DNA of 64,000 nucleotides from an uncultured Schlesneria sp. GTDB taxonomy: Bacteria > Planctomycetota > Planctomycetia > Planctomycetales > Planctomycetaceae. Below the pieces are notes generated by a model. That model worked only from the letters and a program-made list of their open reading frames with translations. It was not told the origin of the DNA and did no database searches. This document shows, one piece after another, positions 1 through 9,124 of the stretch. The DNA is taken from assembly GCA_903871875.1 (NCBI GenBank), contig CAIQIR010000010.1:1-64000 (forward strand), read 5' to 3'. Position 1 is the first letter of the stretch. Every line of letters starts with the position of its first letter. The translations under genes and the position numbers were made by a program.

Positions 1-1164
1 ATCCGTCAAGCTCCTGAGTTCGGTCAGATGTTTCAAGCCCCGATCCGTGATCATGTTTTCGCTGAGATCGAGGATTTCAAGTTTCTTGAAATTCCTCAAC
101 TCCTTCAGACCTTTGTGGGTAATCATCCTGCACGAAAGTCGAAGCGAGATCAGATTCTTGAGTCCACTCAAGTTTTTAAGTGCGTCATCACTGATGAACT
201 CTCTGACAAGGTTAAAAGCATTTGGGCTGCAACTGAGATCAAGCGTCGTCAGGTTCTGAAGTTCGGCTAATTCATTAAGCCCTGTATCTGTGATCAGGGT
301 ATTGCGGAGGTTAAGGTCCGTCAAATTCTGGAGCCCGGCGAGATTCTTCAGACCGGAATCGGTGATCTCGGTAAAGCTGAGGTTGAGCTTCGTTAAGTTC
401 TTGAGTTCCCTCAGTTCCTCCAAACCCGTGTCTTTAATTTGCGTTTGTTCGAGATTTAGGTTCCTGAGGTTTTTGAGGTTTCTCAACTCCTTCAGTCCGC
501 CATCAGTGATCTTGGCATGAAGGAGGTCGAGCGTCGTCAAGTTGTTGAGTTCGCTCAATTCTAAAAGGCCGACATCAGTGATCCGCGAAACGCTCTCGCC
601 GTCATCCGCTCGTGACCAGCCGTTACCAATTCGAAGCGTCTTCAACGTCCGGAGTTTTCTCAATCCCTTCAGTCCGTCATCCGTGATGTCGGTATCCGTA
701 AGGTCGAGCGACGTAAGGTTGTTGAGACTACTCAAGCCCTTCAATTCGGCATCCGTGATTTTGGTAAACACAAGGTTCAGTGACGTCAGAATGTTAAGTT
801 CATTCAGTTCCTTTACGCCGACATCCGTGATCTTGATGTCATAGAGAACGAGTTGCTTCAGGTTCTTGAATTCGTTCAACTCCTTCAGGCTCGCATTTGT
901 GATCTGTGAAGCATCGAGAAATGTGAGTGTGGCAAGGTTCTTAAGCGATTTCAGAAGATGGAAGTACTTTTCATTGAACTTTGTGCTTTCCCGAAAAGCG
1001 ACGCCAATGACCGGGCGATCCGGCAGTTTGTCGTCTCGTTCGACCTTACCGCCAAGCAGTTCGATTTTCTCAATCGCTTTGGATTCATCGGATGCTTCCT
1101 GAGCCACCACAATGCCAGCGGAGAGTGCCGCTACGGTGATCAGAATCAGTAGTCGAACACGCAT
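1..1164 (-). CDS. Secreted leucine-rich-repeat protein, C-terminus off the left edge
   Basis: Reading leftwards from an ATG at 1164, the frame stays open for 388 codons to the edge of the window, so the C-terminus is missing. Residues 1-22 look like a signal peptide (MRVRLLILITVAALSAG followed by IVVAQ), so export is likely. After about residue 75 the protein is a regular array of roughly 24-residue leucine-rich repeats of the type L..L..L.L..T.ITD.GL..L, which is common in planctomycete secreted proteins and usually mediates protein-protein contacts. One repeat is enlarged near 595-625 by a loop containing NGWSRADDGES. No catalytic domain is visible in the part present. Divergent from the HEAT-repeat gene to the right. 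The repeat assignment is seen directly; the binding partner is unknown. Confidence 0.85.
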   Translation of the reverse strand, partial: MRVRLLILITVAALSAGIVVAQEASDESKAIEKIELLGGKVERDDKLPDRPVIGVAFRESTKFNEKYFHLLKSLKNLATLTFLDASQITNASLKELNEFKNLKQLVLYDIKITDVGVKELNELNILTSLNLVFTKITDAELKGLSSLNNLTSLDLTDTDITDDGLKGLRKLRTLKTLRIGNGWSRADDGESVSRITDVGLLELSELNNLTTLDLLHAKITDGGLKELRNLKNLRNLNLEQTQIKDTGLEELRELKNLTKLNLSFTEITDSGLKNLAGLQNLTDLNLRNTLITDTGLNELAELQNLTTLDLSCSPNAFNLVREFISDDALKNLSGLKNLISLRLSCRMITHKGLKELRNFKKLEILDLSENMITDRGLKHLTELRSLTD

Positions 1165-1600
1165 CACTTTGGTCTCGAAATCGACGTTAAGAGAAGTAGG
1201 GCATTAGGAACAACCCCGCTGGTCGACTTAAGCATACTCGTGACAATGTCGCTTTGTCGCTGGCGTGTGCGATTTGGAGTACACCTTTGAGCTTCACCCC
1301 CGCGGCAACCTCACTCGAACAATTACTTTAATCGAGTAAACGGGGATGTGAATCTCGTGCACGTCCGCAATGACGGTGCGAGTGGCTGGTAACATCGCCA
1401 GGGGCCGATCTGTCAGAGACGATGTCAAATCACGTCCGGCAGTCAATTGACGCCGCAGGGGCCCATGCCAATCGGAGTTGCTGAGGATGTCGTCGCTTTT
1501 GTTTGTGGGCGTTCCCTGAAAGAGGTACGCTGATGATCGATCTTTTCCCACTTCGAAAACTCGGCCGACGGAGAAGGGAACTCGCCGTAGGAGGACAAAA
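1165..1600. other. Intergenic region between divergent LRR and HEAT genes
   Basis: No convincing coding frame. It must carry the promoters for both flanking genes. The only clear signal is the ribosome binding site GTAGGAGGACAAAA directly before the ATG at 1601. I see no strong terminator or repeat. Confidence 0.5.
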
Positions 1601-2443
1601 ATGACGAGTGCTTATGAAGCACCCGATCGACAGTTTGCCGAAATGGTGCATCGCGTTGATGCTGAGTCCGAACGACAAACGAAGCGGTTGGAGCATGCTT
1701 CCGCGGAGGAATTGAAATCGGTTGTCCGGGATCGGAGCGAATCGAATATTGCTCGCGGCACCGCTTTGCTGGTGCTGATGTGTCCTCGTGACCCGGAATG
1801 GGATGATCTGCTGCTCGAACTGTTCGATGACCCAGACCAGGATCTCTGGCGAATGGCCATCACGAGTGCCCGTCTCAGCGACCCTCGAATCCGTACCAAG
1901 CTGTTGAGCTTGTTGGATGATCCCGATGATCAGAATTGGTCAGAGGCCGCCATTTGGCTCGCTCGCTCCAAAGAAGAAAGCCTGCTGACGCGATTCGTTG
2001 ATTGGCTCGAACGAGGGGACGAGGGACATCGCAATGTCGCCGTCGAATGTCTGAATGTTCTCAAAACTCCCGCCGCCCAAGCCGCATTACAAGGCTATTG
2101 GGAAAGTGGACAAGGGAACGACGATGTCCGACTGGAAGTGGCCGGGGCGTTGCTGGGCATGGGTGATCATCGTGGACGGAATCTGCTGGAAACGGTGGCG
2201 CAGCGGGCAGAAGGAGTCTCGTCGGTCGTCGCGGCCACGCTGATTTATTTGGCCGAACCAGGCGATGGCCTGTCACACATGCGGAAGATCCTTGACGACG
2301 GAGACCTCAAAGCCAGACAAATGTTGGTCGGGCAAATCAGGAATTTCACTCATCTGCCACATGCCTTTACCGCGGATGGACTGTCCGAGGCTCGCGTTTG
2401 GGTACAGACGCAATTAGAGAATCCAGACGCGATGAGAAATTGA
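1601..2443 (+). CDS. HEAT-repeat domain protein
   Basis: A 280-residue protein without a signal peptide or membrane segment, so cytoplasmic. Residues about 35-250 read as consecutive paired helices of HEAT/PBS-lyase-like type (for example DDLLLELFDDPDQDLWRMA, then RTKLLSLLDDPDDQNWSEA), a scaffold fold used for protein binding. No catalytic motif is recognisable. The start is well supported by AGGAGG seven bases before the ATG. It stands alone: the gene to the left is divergent and the one to the right convergent. Function beyond a probable adaptor role cannot be stated. Confidence 0.75.
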   Translation: MTSAYEAPDRQFAEMVHRVDAESERQTKRLEHASAEELKSVVRDRSESNIARGTALLVLMCPRDPEWDDLLLELFDDPDQDLWRMAITSARLSDPRIRTKLLSLLDDPDDQNWSEAAIWLARSKEESLLTRFVDWLERGDEGHRNVAVECLNVLKTPAAQAALQGYWESGQGNDDVRLEVAGALLGMGDHRGRNLLETVAQRAEGVSSVVAATLIYLAEPGDGLSHMRKILDDGDLKARQMLVGQIRNFTHLPHAFTADGLSEARVWVQTQLENPDAMRN

Positions 2444-2520
2444 AGTGGATCTCGATGTTCGGCCCGCCTGGTCCCGCGGCGTGCGAACGTTGCGAGCCGC
2501 TTGTTCCGAACGTCAATCAG

Positions 2521-3225
2521 TCAAGGAGCTTTATTCCCGTTTGCCGGCTCAGGAGGTTTTGAGACGCCGTATTGCTTTTCCAACTGTGCCAGAGATTCCG
2601 CCAGTGTTCCCAGTCCCATCGCTTTGCGTCTTTCGTCCACATGTTCTTCGTCGTCGATGGGGTACAACGTCACCTTCCCGTTCTCTAGGAACGCTTGAGT
2701 GCCGTATTTCTGCTTTTGGCTCGTGCCGGACAGGATGCGATCCGTCAGGTAAGCCAGATCTTTGGGCGACACGTCCCCTTGCGGCAGTTCCTCCATTTTC
2801 TTGAGGCATGCTCGCTGAAAATCGCGGTCTTGATCGGCGTGTTGGACCAGCAGCCACGCGTTTTTGGCACCATCGGTGCCGACGAGCGATTTACCTGGCC
2901 AGCCGTGCTTTTGAATCACGTCTTTCAGCCAGATGCGATTTTTCTTGTCCTCTCCTTCCATCCGATTGGTCAGCGACGTGAATTGTTCCGCGATCAACGG
3001 ATCAAGCTCGGCCAAGTCCACGCCAAAGGCCTTGTGGCTGGTACCAAACTCGACCCACTCCTTCCTCGCCGCTTGATCCGCATCAACTCGCGCCCGCAAT
3101 TGTTGGGCAAGTTCCGGCTCCTTGATTTTGGCAATTTCGCCATTGTTCGCAGAGACTCCGTTGAGATCCAGGCTGCAGAAGATCCCGAACGCGAACACGG
3201 CCACACAAAATCGATTGGACCTCAT
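2521..3225 (-). CDS. DUF6624 family secreted protein
   Basis: 234 residues. The N-terminus MRSNRFCVAVFAFGIFCSL looks like a signal peptide. The central region contains the blocks typical of DUF6624 proteins: NRIWLKDVIQKHGWPGKS, then DGAKNAWLLVQHADQD and FQRACLKKMEELP, and a late stretch around YGTQAF. The family is widespread in bacteria but its biochemical role is not known. A GGAA-type ribosome binding site precedes the ATG at 3225. It lies downstream of the treS-type gene on the same strand but separated by nearly 380 bases, so it is probably transcribed separately. Confidence 0.75.
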   Translation of the reverse strand: MRSNRFCVAVFAFGIFCSLDLNGVSANNGEIAKIKEPELAQQLRARVDADQAARKEWVEFGTSHKAFGVDLAELDPLIAEQFTSLTNRMEGEDKKNRIWLKDVIQKHGWPGKSLVGTDGAKNAWLLVQHADQDRDFQRACLKKMEELPQGDVSPKDLAYLTDRILSGTSQKQKYGTQAFLENGKVTLYPIDDEEHVDERRKAMGLGTLAESLAQLEKQYGVSKPPEPANGNKAP

Positions 3226-3604
3226 CGGGTATTTCCTTCGTGGTTCGCGATTCGTGTGTTCGAATTATTCGTTGGAATCCAGCACGACGCTGACCGCAGT
3301 CTGCTCCATTCTCCCGATGAACGGAGGCGTCATCAAGGAAGACGGTTTTCAACCGGCTCGCTTGCAGCGGGGACAGAGCATGACTGTTAAGGCAAGGATG
3401 TCAGGAATTGATTGCCGTTTTTGTTTCCGACACCCGCGATGGATACGGACGGTTCAACGTCCCGTGGCATCGAGCGGAAGCAAAGACGTGTCAGGCTGCT
3501 GACGACAGCCCCTGATTGACGCTGGCACCGTATCACATCCCGATGCGCGCATCGACGATGCGAACGCGGTCGCTCTCATCCGAGACGTTCTGGTTCGTCC
3601 TTAC
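3226..3604. other. Intergenic region downstream of treS
   Basis: No supported gene. Open frames here lack start signals and recognisable protein features. Presumably holds the promoter for the DUF6624 gene and the end of the trehalose operon transcript; no clear hairpin with a T-tract was found. Confidence 0.4.
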
Positions 3605-6600
3605 TTACGGCTTCACGACCGGATCTGAAGGGTTCATCTGGATGATCGCCGCGAGTGGGATCAATGCCCATTCGGGGCGTTGATTCAGGTCGTACTGAGC
3701 GTTACTGAGCGCGGCCTCGAGCAGAGACAAGTCCAGCAACTGCTGACGTGCGGCAGGCGATTTGGGTAAGAGGTTGGAGTGTTCCAGGGCGGCGGAATAG
3801 ACCAGAAAGAATTCCTGATAAAGCCGGGCCAGCCATGCTTCGGCATCTGACTTCAGTCGTTCGCGATCCTCGGGCCGGACGAAGACTGTCCGGGTGCCGA
3901 CTTTTTGCCCCAGCTCGAGCCGCATTGAGCCCACGGCATAGTCCAACGACGAAAGCAACGACGCGACGTCATACAGCGGCGAACGTTTCACACGCCGTTC
4001 CCCGATCGACTGGTCATTTCGACCTTCGAAGTTGGTCAAGATAAACTGGTGACCTGAAACAAGTATTTGTCCCAACCGATACTTGCCATGGCACCGGATG
4101 CGACTGCGTTCGGCCAGTTCGGGATCCAACGCCGGCAAAATTCTCTTCAGGATCGGCTTGTACAGAGCCTTGACTTGGCTTGCCAAGTCGCGAACGGCGT
4201 CGGGCCAAGCGGGATCGGGATCGGCAAGTCGCGCGTGTAGTCGACCGGCAGCATTTCTAAGAGTTTGATAGAAGGAACGCGGTTGCACGGGAACGGCGGC
4301 CAGCGACGACATTTTTGGTGCGGCGGCCAACAGCAAATGCAGTTCGGCGGTATAGGCAGCCAGCGACCGTGTTGTTTCGAGGAACGGACTGACGAGAAGT
4401 TCCCACTGTTCCTGATTGTCCGGAGCAGACCGATCCGCCGTGTCGGATGTCGTCGTATCTGATTCTGGTGACGCCGGAATGGATTGAGCCGCCATCGCCT
4501 CGAAAAATCGACTCGACTGGTCCAACATCATTTGCCATGCGTCGCCATGGTTTGGCACAAAATCGTGGATCGCACCCAGCGTGATCGAATCCAGCCCGTG
4601 GGCCCGATATTCGATCGTTCCCAGAATGCGCGCGAACCCTTCAAACTCGTTCTCTGCGAGGTATTTGCCGATTTCCACGTCCGGATTGACCCCTTCATCC
4701 GGGCGTCGAAAGACTCTTAAGACGAGGCGAGAATTCAGAGCCACCGTAGAAAGGGTTTTCGCTGTGGAAAATAATGTCGGTGCCGGACTGTCTTCGAGCG
4801 CCTCGGAAGATGTCGCAAAATCTTTCCAGGGAAGATAGACCAATTCCGCCGTGCTGGATCGAGCCGTCGGCTTTCCTTCCGCCAGCGCCAGAAGCGCCAG
4901 CGTATATTCGGGCAGGCCGATCGGATCGCACAAAAGCGCATTCATCGGCGGACCGGTTCGAGCCATCGCGATCGATTGAGGAAGGTTCTCAGTACTTGCA
5001 AACCGTTCTTCGGGAATGAGTGCCAACGGCTGAAACAACGTTTCAGAAGTTTCGTTGGAATACTCAAGGCGGCAGATCAAGAATCGGCCGTCCAACTGGC
5101 TGATCGGAAGCGGCCTGTGCTGGAGCAGTCGGCACCCTGCCGTTTGAGTGGGTGAATCGATCGAATGCCGTGCCGCCAAAATCGCCGACAGACGGTCCCA
5201 GGTTGGCCCGCGGAACAGATCAGACCAACCCCTGATGGCCAGCGTAGGCAATTCGGACGACGGCGCTGCTGAATTGGCCTGGGGCTCCAAGGCCAACCAG
5301 TAAAAATCATGTGGCCCGATCGTCAAGCCATACGGTTCCGATGGTCGAATCGCGGGAAACCGCGTTCGCCCAAACAATTCTTCAGGCGTCGAGCCCTCAT
5401 AGGCACTCAGATCCAAGCGGACGTTTTGGACGAAACGAGAAAGGTTCAGCACGATGAGCAGGCATTCCGTCTCCGTTTGTCTCACATAGGCCAACACCTT
5501 GGAATTGTCTGGTTCCAGCACCCGAAGTTCACCGCGGCCGAATGCGGGATGCTGTTTTCGCATGGCGATCAACCGCTTCGTTTTCCACAGCAGCGACGAC
5601 GAATTATTTTGCTGCGCTTCGACGTTGAGCGCTTCGTAGTGGTACTCCGATTCGGCAATCACAGGCAGATACAGTTTTTGAGAATTCGCTTTGCTGAAGC
5701 CGGCATTGCGATCGGCCGACCACTGCATCGGTGTCCGGACGCCGTTGCGATCGCCAAGATAGATATTGTCACCCATCCCAATTTCGTCGCCGTAGTAGAT
5801 GACAGGTGTACCAGGCAATGAAAAGAGGATCGCGTTCATCAGTTCGATTCGCTGACGATCATTTCGTAACAGCGGCGCCAGTCGATGACGGATTCCCAGA
5901 AACAATCGTGCCTGCCGGTCCCGCGCATAGGCCGTGTACATTGCGTCCCGTTCCTCGTCCGTGACCATGGCCAGCGTCAATTCATCATGATTACGAAGGA
6001 ACAGACACCACTGACAGTCGGCGGGAATGGCGGGCGTTTGCGCCAGGATATCGACGATGGGAAATCGATCCTCCTGATGCAGTGCCATGAACAAACGCGG
6101 CATCAAGGGAAAGTGAAATGCCATCTGGCATTCATCACCTGTTCCAAAATAGGCGACCATGTCGTCTGGCCAGGCGTTGGCTTCCGCCAGCAGCATGCGG
6201 CCGGGAAATTTCTGATCGATATGTCTGCGCAGATCTTTAAGAAAAGCATGCGTCTCGGGCAAGTGTTCGCAAGTCGTCCCCTCGCGTTCGATCAGGTAGG
6301 GCACTGCGTCAAGTCGCATGCCATCGACGCCCATTTCGAACCAGAAATCGACGACGGGCATCAATGCTTGCCGAACCGCCGGATTATCGAAATTCAAATC
6401 TGGCTGGTGGCTATAAAACCGGTGCCAATAGTATTGCTTGGCAATGGGATCCCAAGCCCAATTACTATTTTCGAAGTCCGGAAACATCAGCGGAACGTCG
6501 GAATACTTTTCGGGATCATCGCTCCAGACGTAAAAGTTGCGTTCGGTGCTTCCTGGTGGGGCTCGCCGAGCCCGTTGAAACCAGGGGTGCTGGTCCGACG

Positions 6601-6913
6601 TATGGTTGATGACCAGTTCGGTGATGACTCGAATACCAACCGAGTGAGCTTTATCGAGGAATTCACGAAAGTCATCCATGGTTCCATAGTTGGGATGGAC
6701 ACTCGTGTAATCGGCAATGTCGTAGCCGTCGTCTTTCAGCGGCGAACAGGTAAATGGCAACAACCAGACAGCCGTGATTCCCAGATCGGACAAGTAATCG
6801 AGCTTTTGCGTCAACCCGATAAAGTCACCAATGCCGTCCTGATTTCCATCGTAAAAGGCGCGCACGTGCAGTTCGTAAATGATCGCATCTTTAAACCACA
6901 GCGGATCGTCCAT
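3605..6913 (-). CDS. treS: Trehalose synthase fused to a degenerate maltokinase-like domain
   Basis: 1102 residues from the ATG at 6913, which overlaps the stop of the upstream gene as TGATG, arguing for translational coupling. Residues 1 to about 545 are a GH13 trehalose synthase, interconverting maltose and trehalose. The expected catalytic residues are present: Asp202 in GVDGMRLDAVPYL, Glu244 in LLAEANAW and Asp310 in FLRNHDEL. Residues from about 560 to the end match the maltokinase (Mak/Pep2) domain often fused to TreS, which phosphorylates maltose with ATP for the GlgE pathway. In this protein the kinase motif that normally reads HGDYHLGQ reads HGKYRLGQ (Lys944, Arg946), and the normal DFEG reads NFEG (Asn961). 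Those Asp residues are the catalytic base and metal ligand in the family, so kinase activity is doubtful. A longer in-frame start at 7051 would only add sequence overlapping the upstream gene. Confidence 0.92.
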   Translation of the reverse strand: MDDPLWFKDAIIYELHVRAFYDGNQDGIGDFIGLTQKLDYLSDLGITAVWLLPFTCSPLKDDGYDIADYTSVHPNYGTMDDFREFLDKAHSVGIRVITELVINHTSDQHPWFQRARRAPPGSTERNFYVWSDDPEKYSDVPLMFPDFENSNWAWDPIAKQYYWHRFYSHQPDLNFDNPAVRQALMPVVDFWFEMGVDGMRLDAVPYLIEREGTTCEHLPETHAFLKDLRRHIDQKFPGRMLLAEANAWPDDMVAYFGTGDECQMAFHFPLMPRLFMALHQEDRFPIVDILAQTPAIPADCQWCLFLRNHDELTLAMVTDEERDAMYTAYARDRQARLFLGIRHRLAPLLRNDRQRIELMNAILFSLPGTPVIYYGDEIGMGDNIYLGDRNGVRTPMQWSADRNAGFSKANSQKLYLPVIAESEYHYEALNVEAQQNNSSSLLWKTKRLIAMRKQHPAFGRGELRVLEPDNSKVLAYVRQTETECLLIVLNLSRFVQNVRLDLSAYEGSTPEELFGRTRFPAIRPSEPYGLTIGPHDFYWLALEPQANSAAPSSELPTLAIRGWSDLFRGPTWDRLSAILAARHSIDSPTQTAGCRLLQHRPLPISQLDGRFLICRLEYSNETSETLFQPLALIPEERFASTENLPQSIAMARTGPPMNALLCDPIGLPEYTLALLALAEGKPTARSSTAELVYLPWKDFATSSEALEDSPAPTLFSTAKTLSTVALNSRLVLRVFRRPDEGVNPDVEIGKYLAENEFEGFARILGTIEYRAHGLDSITLGAIHDFVPNHGDAWQMMLDQSSRFFEAMAAQSIPASPESDTTTSDTADRSAPDNQEQWELLVSPFLETTRSLAAYTAELHLLLAAAPKMSSLAAVPVQPRSFYQTLRNAAGRLHARLADPDPAWPDAVRDLASQVKALYKPILKRILPALDPELAERSRIRCHGKYRLGQILVSGHQFILTNFEGRNDQSIGERRVKRSPLYDVASLLSSLDYAVGSMRLELGQKVGTRTVFVRPEDRERLKSDAEAWLARLYQEFFLVYSAALEHSNLLPKSPAARQQLLDLSLLEAALSNAQYDLNQRPEWALIPLAAIIQMNPSDPVVKP

Positions 6914-9000
6914 CAGTTTTGCTCTTTCGAAACGGCGGAAAGCAGTGCAGACACTCGCAAGACTTCTGCCACACTCCAGGCCTGAGCCGCACATCCGCGA
7001 GGGGTATAGGGGGCTTCCGCATCGAAAATTTCCGAGATCGTACCGACACAAGCTTCGTTAAGGTGCGACTGGAAACCGACGATCGACTGACGACAGGTAT
7101 CGGACTGATCAGGGTAGACCCGTAACCACGCATCGACAAACGGGCCGATCAACCAGGCCCAGACCGTTCCCTGATGGTAGGCGGCATCGCGTGATCGAAG
7201 ATCGCCGTAGTACTGGGGCTTATAGTCGGGGTGTCCTGGTGCCAGCGAACGCAGTCCAAATGGCGTCAATAAGCGACGCTGCACCGTGTCGAGAACGGAT
7301 TTCCATCTCGCGGGAGCCAGGATCGGATGGGGCAGGGAAATCGCAAACACCTGGTTGGGGCGGCACGACGGATCATCGCCTTTTTCGCCATCGACGACGT
7401 CAAACAGGCCTTGCTCGGCCTCGCACCAGAATCGCTCGTTGAACGAGGTTTTCGCGAGATCCGCTGCCGCGTGGTATTCGCTTCCGTCCTCGCCCATTTC
7501 CCGCGTCCAACTTTCCATCAATCTCAGGGCGTTGTACCACAGCGCATTGATCTCGACCGCCTTTCCCCGGCGTGGGGTAACCACCCAGTCGCCCACCTTG
7601 GCGTCCATCCAGGTCAGTTGATATCCCTCTGCCCCCTGGCAGAGCAGTCCATCGCGTGGATCAACATGAATGCCGAAACGGGTGCCGCGTTGATGATGAG
7701 CGATAATGTCGGACAGGATTGGCAACCAGTTTCGCAACAGACTTCGATCTTTCGTGACCGTCATGTAACGGCTGAGGGCGTGGAAGTACCACAATGTCGC
7801 ATCGGCCGTATGATAGACCCCTTCGGTGGAACGATCAGGAAAGAAATTGGGAATCAGCCCGTCGCGGACATGACCGATAAACGTTCTCAAGATCGAGCGA
7901 GCTTCGGCATGTCGGCCCGTGACCAGGGTCAGTCCCTCGAGGCTGATCATGGAGTCACGGCCCCAATCCGTAAACCAGTGATAGCCGGCGATAATGGTCC
8001 GCGCTTCATCGCCCGATGCTTCCGCGCGAGCAAAGTCCTCGATCCGGCTCGCCGGCGAAATGATGAATTGATCTGCCGCCAGAACCAATTCTGCGGGAAG
8101 GCCCACTTGCGCCGAGGGTTCGGCGTTGTCAATTAGACGTTGACGACGTTCGATTTCGCTGGCATGTGCTTCGGCAGGCGACATGGCCTGAATTCGTTCC
8201 CAGACTTCCGTCGATGCGGTCAATGTGACATCGTTTCCCGCTGATAACACGGCTCGAAAGTACCCCGGACTCCACATTCGCCCGACATTTTCGTAACCCC
8301 GCGAAGCTTCTACGCGATAGACGACATCACGTAAGTGCATTTCTTGACTGGTGAACTCGGTCAGTGATCCCATGAGCATCAATCGCAACGGCGGGAACTG
8401 ATGATTGCCATCGACTAATTCGTAACGGCACGAGTCCCCTGTGAGGACGTAGTGATCGGGATTGGGCGAGGAAACAGGTTCGTCGTGTCCTCGAAAATGC
8501 ACGGACGGACGAAGCGTCACTTCGATCGGACCGTCGCCTTCCACTAATCGATAATTGACATGAACCGTGTTATGTTGATGAACCAGGAAAATCCGCTTTT
8601 CCACAAGATGGCCATCGACCCGGTACCGCCAGATCGGTAAGCCACACTCCACGATGAATTCTTCGAGTGATTCGAGTTCATTCAGTTCGATCGTTCGATG
8701 GGACTGCTCCATGAGGCTCGCCAGAAAATTCAACGAGCCTTGGCATTTGAACTGTTCATGCAGATGACTGAGCATCACCACCCGACCCAGCGGGGCAGGC
8801 TGCGCCGCGATGAGCAGTCCGTGATATCGTCGAGTGGCAGCGCCGGCAATCGTTCCCGAGGCGTATCCTCCTAACCCGTTGGTGACTAACCATTCTTTTT
8901 CGATTAATACGTTGGCGTCGTCATTTGGGGTCCGTCGCCGAAGAGCACTGCCCGACAACTCGGTCCTTGTCTGGCGTGGAGTCTCAGCTCGTTTTTCCAT
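6913..9000 (-). CDS. Amylo-alpha-1,6-glucosidase / glycogen debranching enzyme (archaeal/bacterial GDE type)
   Basis: 695 residues. The N-terminal half carries the GDE_N signature around EWLVTNGLGGYASGT and RRYHGLLIAA; the C-terminal half is an (alpha/alpha)6 glucosidase domain with AGYHWFTDWGRDSMI, IPNFFPDRSTEGVYHTAD, YQLTWMDAKVGDW and YHQGTVWAWLIGPF, typical of family GH133. It hydrolyses alpha-1,6 branch points of glycogen-like glucans and would feed linear maltodextrins to the neighbouring trehalose enzymes. I chose the ATG at 9000, preceded by GACGAGGCAAC; the frame extends upstream to a TTG at 9075. Middle gene of a treZ, debranching, treS run on the minus strand. Confidence 0.9.
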   Translation of the reverse strand: MEKRAETPRQTRTELSGSALRRRTPNDDANVLIEKEWLVTNGLGGYASGTIAGAATRRYHGLLIAAQPAPLGRVVMLSHLHEQFKCQGSLNFLASLMEQSHRTIELNELESLEEFIVECGLPIWRYRVDGHLVEKRIFLVHQHNTVHVNYRLVEGDGPIEVTLRPSVHFRGHDEPVSSPNPDHYVLTGDSCRYELVDGNHQFPPLRLMLMGSLTEFTSQEMHLRDVVYRVEASRGYENVGRMWSPGYFRAVLSAGNDVTLTASTEVWERIQAMSPAEAHASEIERRQRLIDNAEPSAQVGLPAELVLAADQFIISPASRIEDFARAEASGDEARTIIAGYHWFTDWGRDSMISLEGLTLVTGRHAEARSILRTFIGHVRDGLIPNFFPDRSTEGVYHTADATLWYFHALSRYMTVTKDRSLLRNWLPILSDIIAHHQRGTRFGIHVDPRDGLLCQGAEGYQLTWMDAKVGDWVVTPRRGKAVEINALWYNALRLMESWTREMGEDGSEYHAAADLAKTSFNERFWCEAEQGLFDVVDGEKGDDPSCRPNQVFAISLPHPILAPARWKSVLDTVQRRLLTPFGLRSLAPGHPDYKPQYYGDLRSRDAAYHQGTVWAWLIGPFVDAWLRVYPDQSDTCRQSIVGFQSHLNEACVGTISEIFDAEAPYTPRGCAAQAWSVAEVLRVSALLSAVSKEQN

Positions 9001-9124
9001 GTTGCCTCGTCCTCGATTCCATCGATTGTCGAAATGTTGAGCCAGTGATTTGCGGGAACCGACAAGCGTGATCAATCTTTTTCAGAGGAATCAGCGCCAC
9101 CGCGTTCCCCTCATCACTGGCACA

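Noticed and set aside
28-1152. Series of plus-strand frames at the left end
   Set aside because: They are shadows of the minus-strand leucine-rich-repeat gene; their periodic composition mirrors the repeats.
5885-6985. Plus-strand open frame of 366 codons
   Set aside because: Antisense to treS, whose motifs and start are clear; no family features in the translated sequence.
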